Shown here one piece after another: positions 50,776 to 59,546 of a stretch of DNA of 64,000 nucleotides. The stretch is from the NCBI GenBank assembly GCA_016721115.1, contig JADKIW010000001.1, forward strand, positions 4,541,501-4,605,500, in the 5' to 3' direction. Below the pieces are notes generated by a model. The model saw only the letters and a list, made by a program, of their open reading frames with translations, was not told where the DNA came from and did not search any database. The position numbers and the translations under genes are program-made. This stretch comes from Candidatus Defluviilinea proxima (GTDB lineage: Bacteria > Chloroflexota > Anaerolineae > Anaerolineales > Villigracilaceae). Within the stretch, counting starts at the first letter, position 1; each line of letters begins with the position of its first letter.

Positions 50776-52140
50776 TTAAACATCAGTCCGTGTTACCTGA
50801 TATTTCAACTTTATTAATGACGAAAGCGAAAAACCAACCAGCGCGAAACCATATAAAGTAAATGGCATTTGCCAGACAATGAAATCCAAAACCGCATGAC
50901 CAAAAGCATGGTCGCGGAAAATCAATAACCACGACAAAGGCCCCAATATAGAATACCAAGTAGTAACGACTAATGCCAACCCTTTTCTGTCAGTATTCGC
51001 CTTTTTCGAAAAAGAATTCAACACAAAGATCATACATGTAGCAATTGCGAACAAAATCAGTAAATATGAATATCGACCATCGACTAGATCTTTTGCCCAT
51101 AGCATGTTCGTAGGCAAGCGATTTGACAAAGAGAAAGCATACCCATCAATATAAATACGAATAACTTCCGTTGTCCTTTCGATTACATCCCCCATAGTTG
51201 CCGCCTTACCTGTAGCTATAAATTCACTACCATATGTTCGATTGTTCCAGGAAAAAATAATGTGATTCACTGCCTTTTGGAAACTTCCAAGGTCCATTTT
51301 GATCTGAATACAAAGGACCGCCAATCCAACAAGTACGGAGCCAACCAGACTAATGCTTAAGCTGATCATTCTGCCAATGAATATATCCTTTTTCCAACGA
51401 TTTAACACGGCATAATAAACAAAAGGGACTGTAGTCATCAATAAAGCAGATGTGATAAATTCAAAGCCGCTAAACAGAATCTTTACTAGAGAAAGTACAA
51501 AAACGATAACAGAAAAGCGAAACATCCACCGGGCATTATCCAAACCTTCATTTGTTCTCAGCCAAATTGAGATCACTAAAAGAGGAAGGTAGAAAGACCA
51601 CAGAGACCAAAAGAGGTTTCCCCCAAGCAAGGCAAGCCACTTGGAAATCAATATATAAATAGCAACACTTATAGATGCAAGCCATCCCAACTCAGATATG
51701 ACCCACAAACAAAAAGCCGAAAGAATCATGGATAAAAACAATGAAATTCCCAACCGAAATACAAATAAATTCGTCGATGGAGCAAAGTTCGTCCATGCAT
51801 CAAATGTGCTATAAATCACGCCCTGAAAGCCAGGGTGTGATTTATAAGTCCAAAACTTGGAGAAATCAGTACCCTTATTATATTTTCGGTTTTGGTTTTC
51901 AATTACTCGCCTCTCATATCCACCAACTGCAACATCACCAATGCCTAAAAGCCCACCTGCCGAAAATATTCCGGATTGACGGGATTTGACCAATCGCCCC
52001 ATAATGTATATTTCAGAAACGTCCCGCCGATATACAACCTCATCATCGGAAATGGCCTGCCATTCATTTTGATAAAACCCAAGAACAAACAAGGAGGTAA
52101 CAACTAAAAAATATACAATTTTTATTAATAGTTTCATCAT
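50776..52140 (-). CDS. polytopic membrane protein, possible GT-C glycosyltransferase
   Basis: Protein of 454 residues with about 10-11 predicted membrane helices. After the first helix comes an acidic motif (WQAISDDEVVYRRD), which in GT-C glycosyltransferases lies in the first outer loop. The assignment to that fold is by topology and this motif only. A polyprenyl-linked sugar transferase is a guess. The gene sits exactly between two copies of a 54-base direct repeat and is richer in A and T than its neighbours, which suggests insertion. Confidence 0.5.
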   Translation of the reverse strand: MMKLLIKIVYFLVVTSLFVLGFYQNEWQAISDDEVVYRRDVSEIYIMGRLVKSRQSGIFSAGGLLGIGDVAVGGYERRVIENQNRKYNKGTDFSKFWTYKSHPGFQGVIYSTFDAWTNFAPSTNLFVFRLGISLFLSMILSAFCLWVISELGWLASISVAIYILISKWLALLGGNLFWSLWSFYLPLLVISIWLRTNEGLDNARWMFRFSVIVFVLSLVKILFSGFEFITSALLMTTVPFVYYAVLNRWKKDIFIGRMISLSISLVGSVLVGLAVLCIQIKMDLGSFQKAVNHIIFSWNNRTYGSEFIATGKAATMGDVIERTTEVIRIYIDGYAFSLSNRLPTNMLWAKDLVDGRYSYLLILFAIATCMIFVLNSFSKKANTDRKGLALVVTTWYSILGPLSWLLIFRDHAFGHAVLDFIVWQMPFTLYGFALVGFSLSSLIKLKYQVTRTDV

Positions 52141-52159
52141 AAAAAATATCTCTTCCTAG

Positions 52160-52960
52160 TCATTTTTTCAGCCATTGACCTATCAATTCCAGAGTCTTAA
52201 CAGGTTGATCCATGTGGAACAAATGTCCCGTGTCCTTGATTTGAATGGCTGTGCCATTGTTGACATGAGTCTTGAAGAACTCAACATCACTCTCACGGAC
52301 AAGGCCGCCTTTATCCACTTCACCGTAGATGAGCAAAGCAGGGCATGCAATCTTCTCCATTACGGTTTGCAAATCCACTCCATCCAGGTAGCCACCCACT
52401 ATGGCTGTTTTGACATACCTGGGGTCCAGTCCGCTATAGGTCTCTTCAAAATAACGTCTCCCCGCTTCATCAATATTGGGAAACAACTCAGAGAACACTT
52501 CCTCTGCTGGGCGCTGATGAGTCAACAGATCGTAGAGGCGGAGGAAATACTGATTCGTGTTCTCAGAGCGAACACCCTGCTCGCGTAACAAGAGCGGTGG
52601 GTCAAGGACGATCAAAGCCTTGATCCATTCAGGAATCTGCGATGCAACAACCAAGGATGCAACCGCCCCCGCTGAATGCCCTAACAACACAACGGGTTCG
52701 CCCACATTACGCTTGATAAACTCCGCCATATCATTCGCAACCGCAGTGACAGTGTACGAGTCACTCCAGCCAGATTTGCCATGGCCGCGTGCATCACAGG
52801 CATACAGATGCCAATCGTTCTCCAAACCATTGAGCAGGTGGATCAGTTCCTGCCAACGGGCAGTCGCCCCGTGCAACAGAACAAACGGCTTTCCATTGAA
52901 CGGTCCTTCTGCGTAATTAATCTTGATGGTACCAGTATCAAATATTTTTTCAGTGAACAT
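52160..52960 (-). CDS. alpha/beta hydrolase (first)
   Basis: Hydrolase of 266 residues. The nucleophile elbow is GHSAG (LLGHSAGAVASL), the oxyanion HG motif is LLHGATARW, and the acid/His end is LLIYGEVDKG and DTGHLFHMDQP. Function in small-ester or other substrates is not decided. It lies 9 bases before the helicase-like gene's stop, in the same direction. Its last 54 bases are repeated at 50646-50699. Confidence 0.88.
   Translation of the reverse strand: MFTEKIFDTGTIKINYAEGPFNGKPFVLLHGATARWQELIHLLNGLENDWHLYACDARGHGKSGWSDSYTVTAVANDMAEFIKRNVGEPVVLLGHSAGAVASLVVASQIPEWIKALIVLDPPLLLREQGVRSENTNQYFLRLYDLLTHQRPAEEVFSELFPNIDEAGRRYFEETYSGLDPRYVKTAIVGGYLDGVDLQTVMEKIACPALLIYGEVDKGGLVRESDVEFFKTHVNNGTAIQIKDTGHLFHMDQPVKTLELIGQWLKK
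52162..52215. repeat. direct repeat copy 2 (3' end of the hydrolase gene)
   Basis: The intact source copy of the repeat described at 50646. It covers the last coding bases of the alpha/beta hydrolase, including its stop. Spacing between the copies is 1516 bases. Confidence 0.85.
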
Positions 52961-52969
52961 ATTTCATCC

Positions 52970-55048
52970 TCACAATACTTTTTGGAACGCGCGCAACAAC
53001 TCGCCACGTTGTTCAAATCCACTCTCGCCGAGTTCAGAGAGACAGATGTAGATCCGTTCGCGACAACGATGCAAGAGACCCGAGACCAACCGTGCCAAAG
53101 CCTGTTTGCTATATTGAACATCATCAACGTCTGTCCACACGCGGCCTGGTTCCCATCCACGCGAAAGCACATGCGGATGTGTCAACGGCTGGGACAACCT
53201 CTCGTACCAACCATTCGAACCGATATCCAACCAAAATTGGACAGTCACCGGACGGTTCATCATCAGGAAGGTGTGGGCTGGTGCGACCAAAACAGCATTT
53301 TTCTCCTCTGATTGCCAGCCTTCGAGATACGATGCGGCAATGACTCCATCCTGCAACATGGCAATATATTCCCGCCCCATATCCCCTATTCCGCCAGTGG
53401 ACTCCATCGCCATACGGAATTTCTTGACCGACTCTACCAAACTGGCCGCTACACGGACCGCGTCAAAGTTGGAGTGATAGCCAAAACCCGGTTGCGACAG
53501 CACCTCGCCAAACAGTTTACGGAAGAAATGATCCAAAGGTAGGACGTTCGATGCTCGGTATTCGTCCATCCATTCCCGAAGCCTTGCATAACGATTGCCT
53601 ATGGAGAAAGTGACCCGTTCTTGCATCTCTGGCTTGATCTCATCGAAAGAAGAAAGCCGCAGATCACGCTGACGATAGACGATCTCGGTCAAAAGCTGTG
53701 CGCGGACAAGGTCAAGCCCTTCAATGGACTGCATCAATGCATACGCCACATCAAATTTCGGAGGGTGAACATTCCAATGTGGATGCGCCAATACAGCCAA
53801 AGTGATCAGTGCGTTCGAGGCTGGCTCATCGCGCAAAGAACGGGATGGTCTGTGGGAACGCCACGGGATATTCCGTGCTTCGAGTCTATGTGTGATGGAG
53901 AAGCGCAAGGCATCGGAGAGATAAGGGGCAAGGATCACAATATCAGAAGGACGAAGATCGAGAGATGAAGGTTGATTTAACAGTCCTTCGATTTCATCCA
54001 CGACGGAATCCAACAATTCGGGATAAAAGTGTCTGGAAATAATTCCCAAGGCATCCCCTGACGATTGGTCATCAACGTTTGGAACTGTGTCCGGCAGGAT
54101 CGCTTGGGCTAATCCATCATTCAACCCGTCTACGCCGTCCGACATGACAAAGCTATCTTGCAATTGGATATGCTCGTCGCACACTTCGCGCAACGCCCAA
54201 CCTGTGTGAATGTCTGCGCCGAGGAAATAGCGGAAGCCTGCGCCCTCATCGTAGACTAACAAAGCCGATTCAAAGGAAGGAAGCCAATCGCGAATAATGT
54301 CATGCGCACGCGGACCATCCTCTTCGAGGTTATCGTAGATCAAGTGACGATACATGCGCGAAAGATAATCGCGGACAATATCCTGCGGCCACAAAATGTT
54401 CGCAAAAACATCGAGTTGTAGCGAGAAGTCCAACAGGTTATGAGCAAGGCAATACTGTCGAAACTGATTCGCACATTCTTGCGCATCTTGATACACACGT
54501 CGTTGGGCGGGATCACCAAAGTAGGATACATCAAGCCGCGAACCGATCTCGGTATGTGGGAAACCGATCACAGCCGCTTTGTTGAGATTATCGATGATCT
54601 GGGAATACAAGCGGTTGCGGTCAATGGTGACCGACTCAAAGAAACCTTGATCCAATAACGGGCGGACAAGATAAGCCATGTAATATTGCGCGGTTTCAAG
54701 CGTAAGAAACACAGGAGGCTGTTCGGGGTTCGCAAACCCTGCCGCTTCTGCCGCAACAGGCCAGAACAAGTCCACCATGCGGCGAGCCAAACCACCGATT
54801 GTCGCGGGAGTTACTTCTCCCCCAGCGCTTCGTTCGGGGCTGTAAAGCAGATCAAGATACGGCTCTTGCAACGTCCGTTGCGGGGTGAGCATCAAGATCG
54901 ATTCGCCGGGCACGCCTTGCGAAAGCAGATAACGCATACGCTCCACACCGGCTGTGGTCTTACCGGTCCCTGCGGGGCCGGAGACGAAGAGTTTTAGGTC
55001 AAGGGGAGATTCAACAATTTGACGCTGAGGCAGGTTGAGGTCCGACAT
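52970..55048 (-). CDS. UvrD-like SF1 helicase-related protein
   Basis: Protein of 692 residues. The P-loop is FVSGPAGTGKTTAGVERMRY at about residue 16-35, followed by SILMLTPQRTLQEP (motif Ia-like). A motif II-like YDE is seen, and later sections match the helicase pattern only loosely, so it may be a diverged helicase or nuclease-helicase subunit. I chose the ATG at 55048. An in-frame codon at 55330 lies across the rplU promoter and leader and is not credible. The other UvrD-type protein in the window is at 44283. Confidence 0.65.
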   Translation of the reverse strand: MSDLNLPQRQIVESPLDLKLFVSGPAGTGKTTAGVERMRYLLSQGVPGESILMLTPQRTLQEPYLDLLYSPERSAGGEVTPATIGGLARRMVDLFWPVAAEAAGFANPEQPPVFLTLETAQYYMAYLVRPLLDQGFFESVTIDRNRLYSQIIDNLNKAAVIGFPHTEIGSRLDVSYFGDPAQRRVYQDAQECANQFRQYCLAHNLLDFSLQLDVFANILWPQDIVRDYLSRMYRHLIYDNLEEDGPRAHDIIRDWLPSFESALLVYDEGAGFRYFLGADIHTGWALREVCDEHIQLQDSFVMSDGVDGLNDGLAQAILPDTVPNVDDQSSGDALGIISRHFYPELLDSVVDEIEGLLNQPSSLDLRPSDIVILAPYLSDALRFSITHRLEARNIPWRSHRPSRSLRDEPASNALITLAVLAHPHWNVHPPKFDVAYALMQSIEGLDLVRAQLLTEIVYRQRDLRLSSFDEIKPEMQERVTFSIGNRYARLREWMDEYRASNVLPLDHFFRKLFGEVLSQPGFGYHSNFDAVRVAASLVESVKKFRMAMESTGGIGDMGREYIAMLQDGVIAASYLEGWQSEEKNAVLVAPAHTFLMMNRPVTVQFWLDIGSNGWYERLSQPLTHPHVLSRGWEPGRVWTDVDDVQYSKQALARLVSGLLHRCRERIYICLSELGESGFEQRGELLRAFQKVL

Positions 55049-55144
55049 GAAGCGAGGGTACAGGAGAGCCGTTGTTTTGTCAACGTGAAAGCCCGCGTCT
55101 TTCCCAGCCGAGGCCTGCTCCTGTTCAAAAAACTTGTTTCGCCG

Positions 55145-55174
55145 TTGACACAATCCCCTCCCCACATGTATAAT
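55145..55174 (+). promoter_or_regulatory. promoter of rplU-rpmA-rpmE operon
   Basis: TTGACA (55145-55150) and TATAAT (55169-55174), both perfect, lie 18 bases apart. Transcription would start near 55182, giving a leader of about 135 bases. The divergent helicase-like gene begins at 55048, so the region is a bidirectional spacer. Confidence 0.85.
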
Positions 55175-55187
55175 ACCGTCCGCTTCT

Positions 55188-55213
55188 GCCTCAGCAGTAG
55201 GAATCGCTGAGGC
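55188..55213 (+). promoter_or_regulatory. leader hairpin upstream of rplU
   Basis: GCCTCAGC (55188-55195) pairs perfectly with GCTGAGGC (55206-55213) around a 10-base loop, at the very start of the predicted transcript. L21 leaders are known to be regulatory in some bacteria. Similarity to those is by position only. Confidence 0.55.
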
Positions 55214-55317
55214 GGTTGTTTGTCGAAAGGCAAAATACCCCCAGCTTCCCCGTCCACCGGCGATGAGTGCACGAACTCCGCAGGCAAACGGTGAAGTGAA
55301 TGACTGGAGATCATACA

Positions 55318-55791
55318 ATGAGATTTGCAATCGTGGAAAGCGGCGGTAAGCAGTTTCGTGCCGTCGAAGGGCGAACCATCGAAGTGGATCGCCTTCCCCT
55401 TGAAAAGGGAGAACAATTCAATATCGAACGTGTCCTGCTGATGGCAGATGGCGATGACATTCTAGTGGGAACCCCCACCGTGAGCGGCATCGAAGTCAAA
55501 GTCACAGTAGCCGACCACATCAAAGGCCCCAAGATCGACCGTTTCAAATACCGCCCGAAGAAACGCATCCGCGTACGCGGTGGGCATCGTCAGCAGTACA
55601 CTCTGTTGATGGTGGACTTCATCGGCAAGCCCGGTGAGACTCGCAAGGTTGAGAAACCTGTTGTCGAAAAAAAGGCTGAAGCCGAAGTAGTAGTAGAAGC
55701 AGAGCCAAAGGCTAAGAAAGAAGCGAAGCCAAAGTCCGAAAAGAAGGCCACTGCACCCAAGTCTTCCGCGAAGAAGACCGATAAGAAGTAA
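55318..55791 (+). CDS. rplU: 50S ribosomal protein L21
   Basis: L21 of the large subunit. It starts MRFAIVESGGKQFRAVEGRT and has FKYRPKKRIRVRGGHRQQYT, the family C-terminal motif. I chose ATG at 55318 with GGAG 8 bases ahead. The product is 157 residues, about 50 longer than usual, because of a Lys/Glu/Ala-rich tail (EKKAEAEVVVEAEPKAKKEA onward) with low complexity. It is first of three ribosomal protein genes. Confidence 0.96.
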   Translation: MRFAIVESGGKQFRAVEGRTIEVDRLPLEKGEQFNIERVLLMADGDDILVGTPTVSGIEVKVTVADHIKGPKIDRFKYRPKKRIRVRGGHRQQYTLLMVDFIGKPGETRKVEKPVVEKKAEAEVVVEAEPKAKKEAKPKSEKKATAPKSSAKKTDKK

Positions 55792-55802
55792 AAGAGGTAA
55801 CC

Positions 55803-56063
55803 ATGGCACATAAAACTGGTGGCGGATCTACCCGCAACGGACGAGATTCAAATGCCCAACGTTTGGGCGTGAAACGCTATGCCGGTGAGTTCGTTCTCTC
55901 TGGCAACATCCTTGTGCGCCAACGCGGTACAAGGATCAAGCCGGGTTTGAACGTGAAAGTCGGCAAGGATGACACCCTGTTCGCAGTGGCTGATGGCATT
56001 GTGATGTACGATGTTGTTCGCGGCCAAAAGCGCGCAAACATCATCCCGCAGACAGAAGGATAA
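55803..56063 (+). CDS. rpmA: 50S ribosomal protein L27
   Basis: L27 reaches towards the peptidyl transferase centre. The 86-residue product starts MAHKTGGGSTRNGRDSNAQR, with the family motif, and has GNILVRQRGTRIKPG. The sequence starts directly at MAHK without the cleavable N-terminal extension found in Firmicutes. It lies 11 bases after rplU, with AGAGG ahead, and 4 bases before rpmE. Confidence 0.97.
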   Translation: MAHKTGGGSTRNGRDSNAQRLGVKRYAGEFVLSGNILVRQRGTRIKPGLNVKVGKDDTLFAVADGIVMYDVVRGQKRANIIPQTEG

Positions 56064-56067
56064 TGAG

Positions 56068-56535
56068 ATGAAGAAGGATATCCATCCCACATACTTCACA
56101 GAAGCAAAGGTTACCTGCGCTACCTGTGGCAAGACTTGGACGACCGGCTCCACCAAAAAGGAGATCCGTCTCGATACTTGCTCGAACTGCCATCCTTACT
56201 ATACCGGCGAAGCCGCCCGCATCCTCGATATCGAAGGTCAGGTAGACCGCTTCTACAAGAAGCTCTCTGTCCGCCAGGACTATGTTGAGAAGCAGAAGGC
56301 CAAGGAAGAACTCAAGGGTTCTCCCGAACGCCCTATCGCTGACTTGGGCCTCCCTGCCCGCGCAGTGGAAGCTCTCAAGAGCGGCGGTATTGAAAACGTT
56401 GGCCAGCTCCTCGAGAAGTTGAGCGGTGGTAACGATGCCGTGCTCGCGATCTCTGGCTTTGGTCAAACATCCCTGACAGCCGCGAAGAAGAAACTGCGTT
56501 CGCTCGGTTACGAACTTCCCGAAGCAGCAGCTTAA
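56068..56535 (+). CDS. rpmE: ribosomal protein L31 fused to RNA polymerase alpha-CTD-like domain
   Basis: Protein of 155 residues, about twice the length of L31. Residues 1-70 are L31: MKKDIHPTYFTEAKVTCATC, with CATC and CSNCHPYYTG (zinc type). Residues about 92-152 match the RNA polymerase alpha C-terminal domain by eye: RPIADLGLPARAVEALKSGG aligns with E. coli [20 protein letters not shown], and FGQTSLTAAKKKLRSLGYEL with the alpha helix-hairpin-helix. Of the E. coli DNA-contact residues, Arg265, Lys271, Gly296 and Ser299 positions are kept; Asn268 and Lys298 are not. A charged linker (71-91) joins the parts. Role of the extra domain is unknown: RNA or DNA binding, or contact with transcription factors, are options. 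It is the last gene of the operon. Confidence 0.9.
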   Translation: MKKDIHPTYFTEAKVTCATCGKTWTTGSTKKEIRLDTCSNCHPYYTGEAARILDIEGQVDRFYKKLSVRQDYVEKQKAKEELKGSPERPIADLGLPARAVEALKSGGIENVGQLLEKLSGGNDAVLAISGFGQTSLTAAKKKLRSLGYELPEAAA

Positions 56536-56567
56536 GGGTTGCAGAATTAAGTTTCTCAGGTAAACTT

Positions 56568-56606
56568 ACGGGCATGGTGCAAAATTCGCGCCATGCCCGT
56601 TTTATT
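56568..56606 (+). terminator. terminator of rplU-rpmA-rpmE operon
   Basis: ACGGGCATGG (56568-56577) pairs perfectly with CCATGCCCGT (56591-56600), followed by TTTATT. It starts 32 bases after the rpmE stop. Confidence 0.85.
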
Positions 56607-56627
56607 ACCCCCACCGCCCTACGGGCA

Positions 56628-56671
56628 CCTCCCCCAAAATCCGACTGGGGTTCGTCGGATTTTGGGGGAGG
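56628..56671. repeat. perfect 18-bp inverted repeat before tdk
   Basis: Arms 56628-56645 and 56654-56671 are perfectly complementary (CCTCCCCCAAAATCCGAC and its reverse complement) around an 8-base loop. It is very stable and ends 22 bases before the tdk start, just ahead of its ribosome binding site. It could be a mobile palindromic element or a second terminator. Confidence 0.75.
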
Positions 56672-56693
56672 CTGGGAGGGGGCTGGAGGATTA

Positions 56694-57263
56694 ATGAAAC
56701 ACACTCACGGTTCCATCGAAGTAGTTTGCGGTTCAATGTTCAGCGGTAAGACAGATGAGTTAATTCGCCGCATCGTGCGCGCCAAAATTGCAAAACAAAA
56801 AGTGCAAGTATTCAAACCCGCCATTGACGTGCGCTACGCAGTGGAAAAAGTCACATCCCATGCTGGCGCCAACTACGAGGCGATCCCCGTAGAAAAATCC
56901 GCAGACATTCGCGAAAAACTCGAAGCGGATACAACTGTCGTTGGCTTTGATGAGGCGCAGTTCTTCGATGCAGAGATCGTCCAGATCGCACAGGAGTTTG
57001 CCAGCAAAGGCATCCGCGTTATCGTGGCAGGCTTGGATATGGACTTCCGTGGCGAACCGTTTGGGCCAATGCCGATCTTCATGTCGATGGCTGAGCATGT
57101 GGATAAGCTCCACGCTATTTGCATGGTCTGCGGAGATGAAGCCTCACGCACGCAGAGACTGGTCAATGGCAAACCCGCTCGTTTTGACGATCCCGTTGTG
57201 ATCGTGGGCGCATCCGAGTTATACGAAGCACGTTGCCGTATTCATCACGAAGTGCCCCGCTAG
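56694..57263 (+). CDS. tdk: thymidine kinase
   Basis: Salvage enzyme that makes dTMP, 189 residues, type II. The P-loop is GSMFSGKTDELIRR, then FDEAQFF (Walker B-like) and the zinc site CMVCG plus CRIHH. I chose ATG at 56694 with GGAGG 4 bases ahead. A longer frame starting 40 codons upstream runs through the palindrome and is rejected. Confidence 0.95.
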   Translation: MKHTHGSIEVVCGSMFSGKTDELIRRIVRAKIAKQKVQVFKPAIDVRYAVEKVTSHAGANYEAIPVEKSADIREKLEADTTVVGFDEAQFFDAEIVQIAQEFASKGIRVIVAGLDMDFRGEPFGPMPIFMSMAEHVDKLHAICMVCGDEASRTQRLVNGKPARFDDPVVIVGASELYEARCRIHHEVPR

Positions 57264-57326
57264 GGTACGAAGTTCCACGTTAGTGGAGCTAACAAATTAA
57301 AACTACTAAACTATTGGACTAATCAC

Positions 57327-57884
57327 ATGCAAAACTATCAAGAATTCATCGCCGAAACCCTGATAGACGAAAAGACTCTTCAAGCACGCGTCAAAGAATT
57401 GGGCGCAGAGATCAGTGAAGATTACCCCGATGGCAACCTGCTCCTCATTTGTATCCTACGCGGCGGTGTGCCCTTCATGGTGGACCTCAGCCGTAGCATC
57501 TCCTCCCCACACATGATGGACTTCATGGCCGTCTCATCCTACGGAGTCGGCAGGCGTGAATCCAGCGGCACAGTGCGCTTGACGATGGATCTGCAAACCG
57601 ATATTCACAACAAGGATGTGCTCCTAGTTGAAGATATCGTTGATAGCGGTCACACTATTGCATCGGTGCTCGAACTTTTGCAGGTACGTCAGCCCAACAG
57701 CCTGAAAGTATGTGCCCTGCTCGATAAAGCCGAACGACGCGAAGCAGTTGTCCCTATTCATTATCGCGGGTTCAACATCCCGAACAAATACGTTTTCGGC
57801 TACGGCCTCGATATTGATGACTACTATCGCAACCTACCCTTCATCGGCGTGGTAGATCTGGATAAATACCTGCCGCCAAAATAA
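57327..57884 (+). CDS. hpt: hypoxanthine phosphoribosyltransferase
   Basis: Purine salvage enzyme, 185 residues. The PRPP motif is VLLVEDIVDSGHTIASVLEL, the flexible-loop region SSYGVGRRESSG and the hypoxanthine site near NKYVFGYGLDIDDYYRNLP. It stands 63 bases after tdk and 9 bases before the nucleotidyltransferase gene, so all three may share a transcript. There is no tilS nearby, unlike in many Firmicutes. Confidence 0.95.
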   Translation: MQNYQEFIAETLIDEKTLQARVKELGAEISEDYPDGNLLLICILRGGVPFMVDLSRSISSPHMMDFMAVSSYGVGRRESSGTVRLTMDLQTDIHNKDVLLVEDIVDSGHTIASVLELLQVRQPNSLKVCALLDKAERREAVVPIHYRGFNIPNKYVFGYGLDIDDYYRNLPFIGVVDLDKYLPPK

Positions 57885-57893
57885 CGCAAAGTC

Positions 57894-59546
57894 ATGCCCG
57901 ACGATTCTCAATCCGCATCTGCATACGCCGGGCGCTGGGTCGCCCGTGTGCGCGGTCGGATCGTCGCACAAGGGGGAACGCCAGAACAAGCCCTTCATGC
58001 CGCACAACAAAGCAGGCATAAGGAAAAATTAGAGATCATGTATATGGCCATTCCATTTTCCCATTCGCCTTTAATAGACAAAGTCCGCGATGTATTGACC
58101 GGGCAAACAATTCACCTTGTCGGCGGTGCCGTGCGGGATATGTTACTTAACCGCGTCTCACACGACCTTGATTTTGCTCTGCCTTCGAATGGCATTTCCA
58201 CAGCCCGAACCGTTTCCAATGCTCTCAACGCAGATTTCATGATATTAGATGATGAGCGCGATACCGGCCGTGTCATCTTTACAGACACAGATGGCACGCG
58301 CACCTTCCTTGATTTCGCCACCTACCGTGGAAGTGACCTCGAAGACGATCTCCGCAAACGCGATTTCACCGTCAACGCCATCGCGTTCGATATTCACGCA
58401 CAAACCATCATTGATCCACTCAACGGTGCATCTGACCTGCGCGCGAAATTGATCCGCGCCTGCTCCCCTACCTCGTTGGCCGATGACCCCGTCCGCATTC
58501 TTCGCGCGATACGACAGGCCGCATCTTTCGAATTCAAGATCGAGCTCGAAACGCGCAAAGCCATGAAAGAAGCCGCGCATCTACTCCCCAACATCTCCCC
58601 CGAACGCAAAAGGGATGAGATCTTCAAGATTCTCGAAGGCCCTCAACCGAATGTCGCCATACGGGCATTGGAAATGCTAGGCGTGTTCCCGCATCTTTTA
58701 CCTGAACTCTCTACGATGAAAGGCGTGACACAATCCAAGCCACATATCTATGATGTATGGGAGCATACACTCAGCGTGCTTGGGTATCTCGAAACGATCA
58801 TTGCCTCATTGCGCATCGGCTATTCCGCTGATGAAACGAATGATATGTTTACTGGCCTTCTCACCCTGCGCATTGGGCGTTTTCGCGAACAATTTGCAAG
58901 ACATTTCGCTACCACATTGAACACAGACCGCTCCGTCCGCGCGGTGTTGTTCTTCGCGGCGTTGTATCACGATGTCGAGAAACCAGCTACCAGGTCCGTG
59001 GATGAGACGGGACGCATCCGATTCTTTGATCACGATATGCAAGGCGCAGAAGCTGTGTCTCGTCGCGGACGGGATTTCAATCTCAGCAACGATGAGATCG
59101 AACGTCTCAAACAAGTTATCAAACATCATATGCGGTTTCATTTTTTCACGAGCCGTCTGGAAATCGACAAACAAGAACCTTCGCGCAAAGCCATTTATCG
59201 CTTCTTCCGTGATGCGGGTGAAGCAGGTCCTGACCTTGTTTTGCTGGGCCTTGCTGACCTGCGCGGCGTGTACGGTCATACACTCAAACAGGAAACCTGG
59301 GTAGCCGCGCTCGATATTGCGCGCATCCTACTCGAAAATTATTGGGAACGACCAGACGAAATCGTTGCGCCACCACGTCTACTGGACGGAAACGAATTGA
59401 TAAAGGAGTTGAACCTTGCGCCCGGCCGTATCGTTGGCCAATTGCTGGAAGCCATCCGTGAGGGACAGGCAACAGGCAAGGTCTCAACACGCGAAGAAGC
59501 TATCGCGTATGCACGCGAAGAAATGAACAAACCGGAGACAGAATGA
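57894..59546 (+). CDS. CCA tRNA nucleotidyltransferase/poly(A) polymerase with HD domain
   Basis: Protein of 550 residues. Residues 10-47 (YAGRWVARVRGRIVAQGGTP) resemble DUF5678. The nucleotidyltransferase core is LVGGAVRDMLLNRVSHDLDF (residues 75-94), with DLD as the metal site, then RRDFTVNA-like and RILRAIRQAASFEF. The HD domain shows VWEHTLSVL and YHDVEKP. Whether it makes CCA ends or poly(A) tails is not decided by these motifs. It overlaps the next gene by 4 bases (ATGA). Confidence 0.88.
   Translation: MPDDSQSASAYAGRWVARVRGRIVAQGGTPEQALHAAQQSRHKEKLEIMYMAIPFSHSPLIDKVRDVLTGQTIHLVGGAVRDMLLNRVSHDLDFALPSNGISTARTVSNALNADFMILDDERDTGRVIFTDTDGTRTFLDFATYRGSDLEDDLRKRDFTVNAIAFDIHAQTIIDPLNGASDLRAKLIRACSPTSLADDPVRILRAIRQAASFEFKIELETRKAMKEAAHLLPNISPERKRDEIFKILEGPQPNVAIRALEMLGVFPHLLPELSTMKGVTQSKPHIYDVWEHTLSVLGYLETIIASLRIGYSADETNDMFTGLLTLRIGRFREQFARHFATTLNTDRSVRAVLFFAALYHDVEKPATRSVDETGRIRFFDHDMQGAEAVSRRGRDFNLSNDEIERLKQVIKHHMRFHFFTSRLEIDKQEPSRKAIYRFFRDAGEAGPDLVLLGLADLRGVYGHTLKQETWVAALDIARILLENYWERPDEIVAPPRLLDGNELIKELNLAPGRIVGQLLEAIREGQATGKVSTREEAIAYAREEMNKPETE

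Noticed and set aside
52970..55330. Helicase-like gene starting at 55330
   Set aside because: That start would put the coding region over the perfect promoter and leader hairpin of rplU and add 94 residues unlike any helicase. The ATG at 55048 is better.
56574..57263. tdk starting at 56574
   Set aside because: The first 40 codons run through the operon terminator and the 18-bp inverted repeat. The ATG at 56694 has GGAGG and matches the family.
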